Assembly: GCF_029227915.1 (NCBI RefSeq)
Contig: NC_079885.1
Location: forward strand, 682,001-746,000
From: Hydractinia symbiolongicarpus
Lineage: Eukaryota; Cnidaria; Hydrozoa; Anthoathecata; Hydractiniidae
Direction: 5' to 3'
DNA: 64,000 nucleotides
A model generated the notes under the pieces. It saw nothing but the letters and a program-made list of their open reading frames with translations, made no database searches and was not told where the DNA came from. The position numbers and the translations under genes are program-made. Numbering within the stretch: position 1 is the first letter of the stretch; the number at the start of each line of letters is the position of its first letter. Shown in pieces: positions 61,950 through 64,000 of this stretch.

Positions 61950-63915
61950 ATTTCTCGAACGATTTTTTAAATTATTTTTACACCACTAAAACGCATGAGA
62001 CTTGTAGTTTTCAAAAATGTTTTCATTTTTGATGAGACGCTTAATGAAAGAGGTTTAATCGCCGGCAAACGAAATCCCGCGTTTTCCCGTAAATCCTGGA
62101 CTCGGCCCGTATAGTCAAAAGTATACAAAGAAAGTACCCAGGGAGTAAACTCATTTCCCAAACGATTTTTTAAATTATTATTTCACCACTAAAACGCATG
62201 AAACTTGTAGTTTTCAAGAATGTTTTCATTTTTGTTGAGACGCTGAATAAAAGCAGTTTAATCGCCGGCAAACGAAAACCTGCGATTTCCCGTAAATCCC
62301 GGACTCGGCCCGTATAGTCAAAAGTATACAAAGAAAGTACCCAGGGAGTAAACTCATTTCTCGAACGATTTTTTAAATTATTATTTCACCACAAAAACGC
62401 ATGAGACTTGTAGTTTTCAAGAATGTTTTCATTTTTGATGAGACGCTGAATAAAAGCAGTTTAATCGCCGGCAAACGAAAACCTGCGATTTCCCTAAATC
62501 CCGGACTCGGCCCGTATAGTCAAAAGTATACAAAGAAAGTACCCAAGGAGTAAACTCATTTCCAGAACGATTTTTTAATATATTTTTTCACCACTAAAAC
62601 GCATAAGACTTGTAGTTTTTAAAAATGTTTTCATTTTTGATGAGACGCTGAATAAGAGAAGTTTAATCGCCGGCAAACGAAAACCCGCGACTTCCCGTAA
62701 ATCCCGGGCTTGGCCCGTATAGTCAAAAGTATACAAAGAAAGTACCCAGGGAGTAAACTCATTTCCCTAACGATTTTTTAAATTATTTTTTCACCACTAA
62801 AACGCATGAGACTTGTAGTTTTCAAAAATGTTTTCATTTTTGATGAGACGCCTAATGAAAGAGGTTTAATCGCCGGCAAACGAAATCCCGCGTTTTCCCG
62901 TAAATCCGGTGCTTGGCCCGTATAGTCGAATGTATACAAAGAAAGTACCCAGGGAGTAAACTCATTTCCCGAACGATTTTTGAAATTTTTTTTTCGCCAC
63001 TAAAACGCGTGAGACTTGTAGTTTTCAAAAATGTTTTCATTTTTGATAAGACGCTTAATGAAAGATGTTTAATCGCCGGAAAACGAAAACCCGCGATTTC
63101 CCGGAAATCCCGGGCTTGGCCCGTATAGTCGAATGTATACAAAGAAAGTACCCTGTGAGTAAACTCACTTCCAGAACGATTTTTTAAATTATTTTTTCAC
63201 CACTAAAACGCATAAGACTTGTACTTTTTAAAAATGTTTTCATTTTTGATGAGACGCTGAATAAAAGAAGTTTAATCGCCGGCAAACGAAAACCCGCGAT
63301 TTCCCGTAAATCCCAGCTTGGCCCGTATAGTCAAAAGTATACAAAGAAAGTACCCAGGGAGTCAACTCATTTCCCGAACGATTTTTTATAATATTTTTTT
63401 ACCACTAAACGCATGAGACTTGTAGTTTTCAAAAATATTTTCATATTTGATGGGACGCTGAATAAAAGAAGTTTAATCGCCGGCAAACGAAAATCCGCGA
63501 TTTCCGTAAACCTCGGACTCGGCCCGTATAGTCAAAAGTATACAAAGAAAGTACCCAGGGAGTAAACTCATTCCCCGAACAATTTTTTAAATTATTTTTT
63601 CACCACTAAAACGCATGAGACTTGTAGTTTTCAAAAATGTTTTCATTTTTGATGAGACGCTTAATGAAAGAGGTTTAATCGCCGGCAAACGAAAACCCGC
63701 GATTTCCCGTAAATCGCGGGCTTGGCCCGTATAGTCGAATGTATACAAAGAAAGTACCCAGGGAGTCAACTCATTTCCCGAACGATTTTTTATATTATTT
63801 TTTTACCACCAAACGCATGAGACTTGTAGTTTTCAAAAATATTTTCATATTTGATGGGACGCTGAATAAAAGAAGTTTAATCGCCGGCAAACGAAAATCC
63901 GCGATTTCCCGTAAA
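61950..63915 (-). repeat. Long-range re-copy of the 54.6-59.0 kb region
   Basis: From about 61950 the units match 54600 onward (shift about 7347 bp): aaatcctggactcgg hybrid, ttttgttgag, ttctcgaacg, ttaatatattttttc and aataagagaag. One E unit present at 55401-55600 is missing here (ttccctaacgattttttaaa). From about 62850 the sequence matches 57950-59060 at a constant shift of 4852 bp, including atcgcgggcttgg and ccaccaaacgc, until about 63915. The segment is therefore a composite of two older stretches, copied across the 1515-bp duplication. Confidence 0.8.
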
Positions 63916-64000
63916 TCCCGGCTTGGCCCGTATAGTCAAAAGTATACAAAGAAAGTACCCAGGGAGTCAACTCATTTCCCGAACGATTTTTTATATTATT

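Larger units (their letters stand above)
7833..64000 (-). repeat. 203-bp satellite array, inverted arm (about 277 units)
   Basis: The same unit on the opposite strand, recognised by gtacccagggag and cgccggcaaacg recurring every 200-204 bp up to the window end. The orientation never changes back. A typical unit (near 12530-12730) has about 76 G+C in 203 bp. Its halves differ strongly: a CpG-rich block around cgccggc, cccgcg and cccggg, and an A/T block with six to nine T in a row next to caccactaaaacgc. The arm is built from local multimers listed separately. There is no gene, RNA gene or mobile element insertion; every stretch between the listed sub-blocks is more of the same satellite. Confidence 0.98.

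Noticed and set aside
58061-63128. The 4852-bp shift being exactly four times the 1213-bp period
   Set aside because: The intervening sequence consists of the 1515-bp duplication, not four 1213-bp repeats, so the arithmetic match appears accidental.
1-64000. CRISPR array or other prokaryotic repeat system
   Set aside because: Units are about 203 bp and contiguous, with no unique spacers and no cas-like genes. Length and HOR structure fit a eukaryotic satellite.
1-64000. Ribosomal intergenic-spacer subrepeats
   Set aside because: No rRNA sequence, terminator or promoter unit appears in 64 kb; known spacer subrepeats do not run this far without rDNA.

Overview
The window is satellite DNA from end to end. 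It is a tandem array of a unit of about 203 bp (roughly 315 copies), cut at both edges, so the real array is longer than 64 kb. I found no gene, RNA gene, transposon or unique sequence in it. An uninterrupted, diverged array of this length with local higher-order repeats points to a eukaryotic chromosome, in a centromeric, pericentromeric or other heterochromatic block. I do not recognise the monomer and cannot name the species. A typical unit is about 37% GC and is sharply split into a CpG-rich half (around the GCCGGC, CCCGCG and CCCGGG blocks) and an A/T-tract half. CpG is not depleted: about 12 per unit against about 7 expected from base composition.

Layout. Bases 1-7832 hold 39 complete units plus 26 bp in one orientation (called forward, reading ccctgggtac...). 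At 7833 the array flips, and 7833-64000 (about 277 units) is entirely in the opposite orientation. The variant trimer I call D-E-A occurs on both sides in the same unit-order, so both arms derive from one ancestral higher-order array.

The window is not one homogeneous higher-order repeat (HOR). It is a mosaic of short-range multimers, each present in only two to four copies: 8-mers of about 1.59-1.60 kb (0.6-5.8 kb), 4-mers of 809-811 bp (13.4-21 kb and 32.7-34.4 kb), a 12-mer of 2432 bp (20.6-27.3 kb), 3-mers of 608-609 bp (30.8-32.1, 35.4-36.6 and 37.3-38.5 kb), a 9-mer of 1814 bp (40.1-43.8 kb), a 6-mer of 1216 bp (44-45.7 kb), a 9-mer of 1810 bp (45.6-48.8 kb), a 5-mer of 1016 bp (50.8-52.9 kb), a 6-mer of 1213 bp (55.7-58.3 kb) and a nearly identical 1515-bp duplication (58.7-61.7 kb). 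Unit-length changes (-9, -22, -44, -25, +36, -106, -132 and others) act as lineage marks and show which blocks were copied from which.

Short open frames of 60-170 codons exist on both strands. They are by-products of the repeat: the same bases are open in several frames, and a 203-bp unit shifts frame at every copy. They are not annotated as genes. Structural features inside the unit that could matter biologically are three dyad symmetries and homopolymeric A/T tracts.
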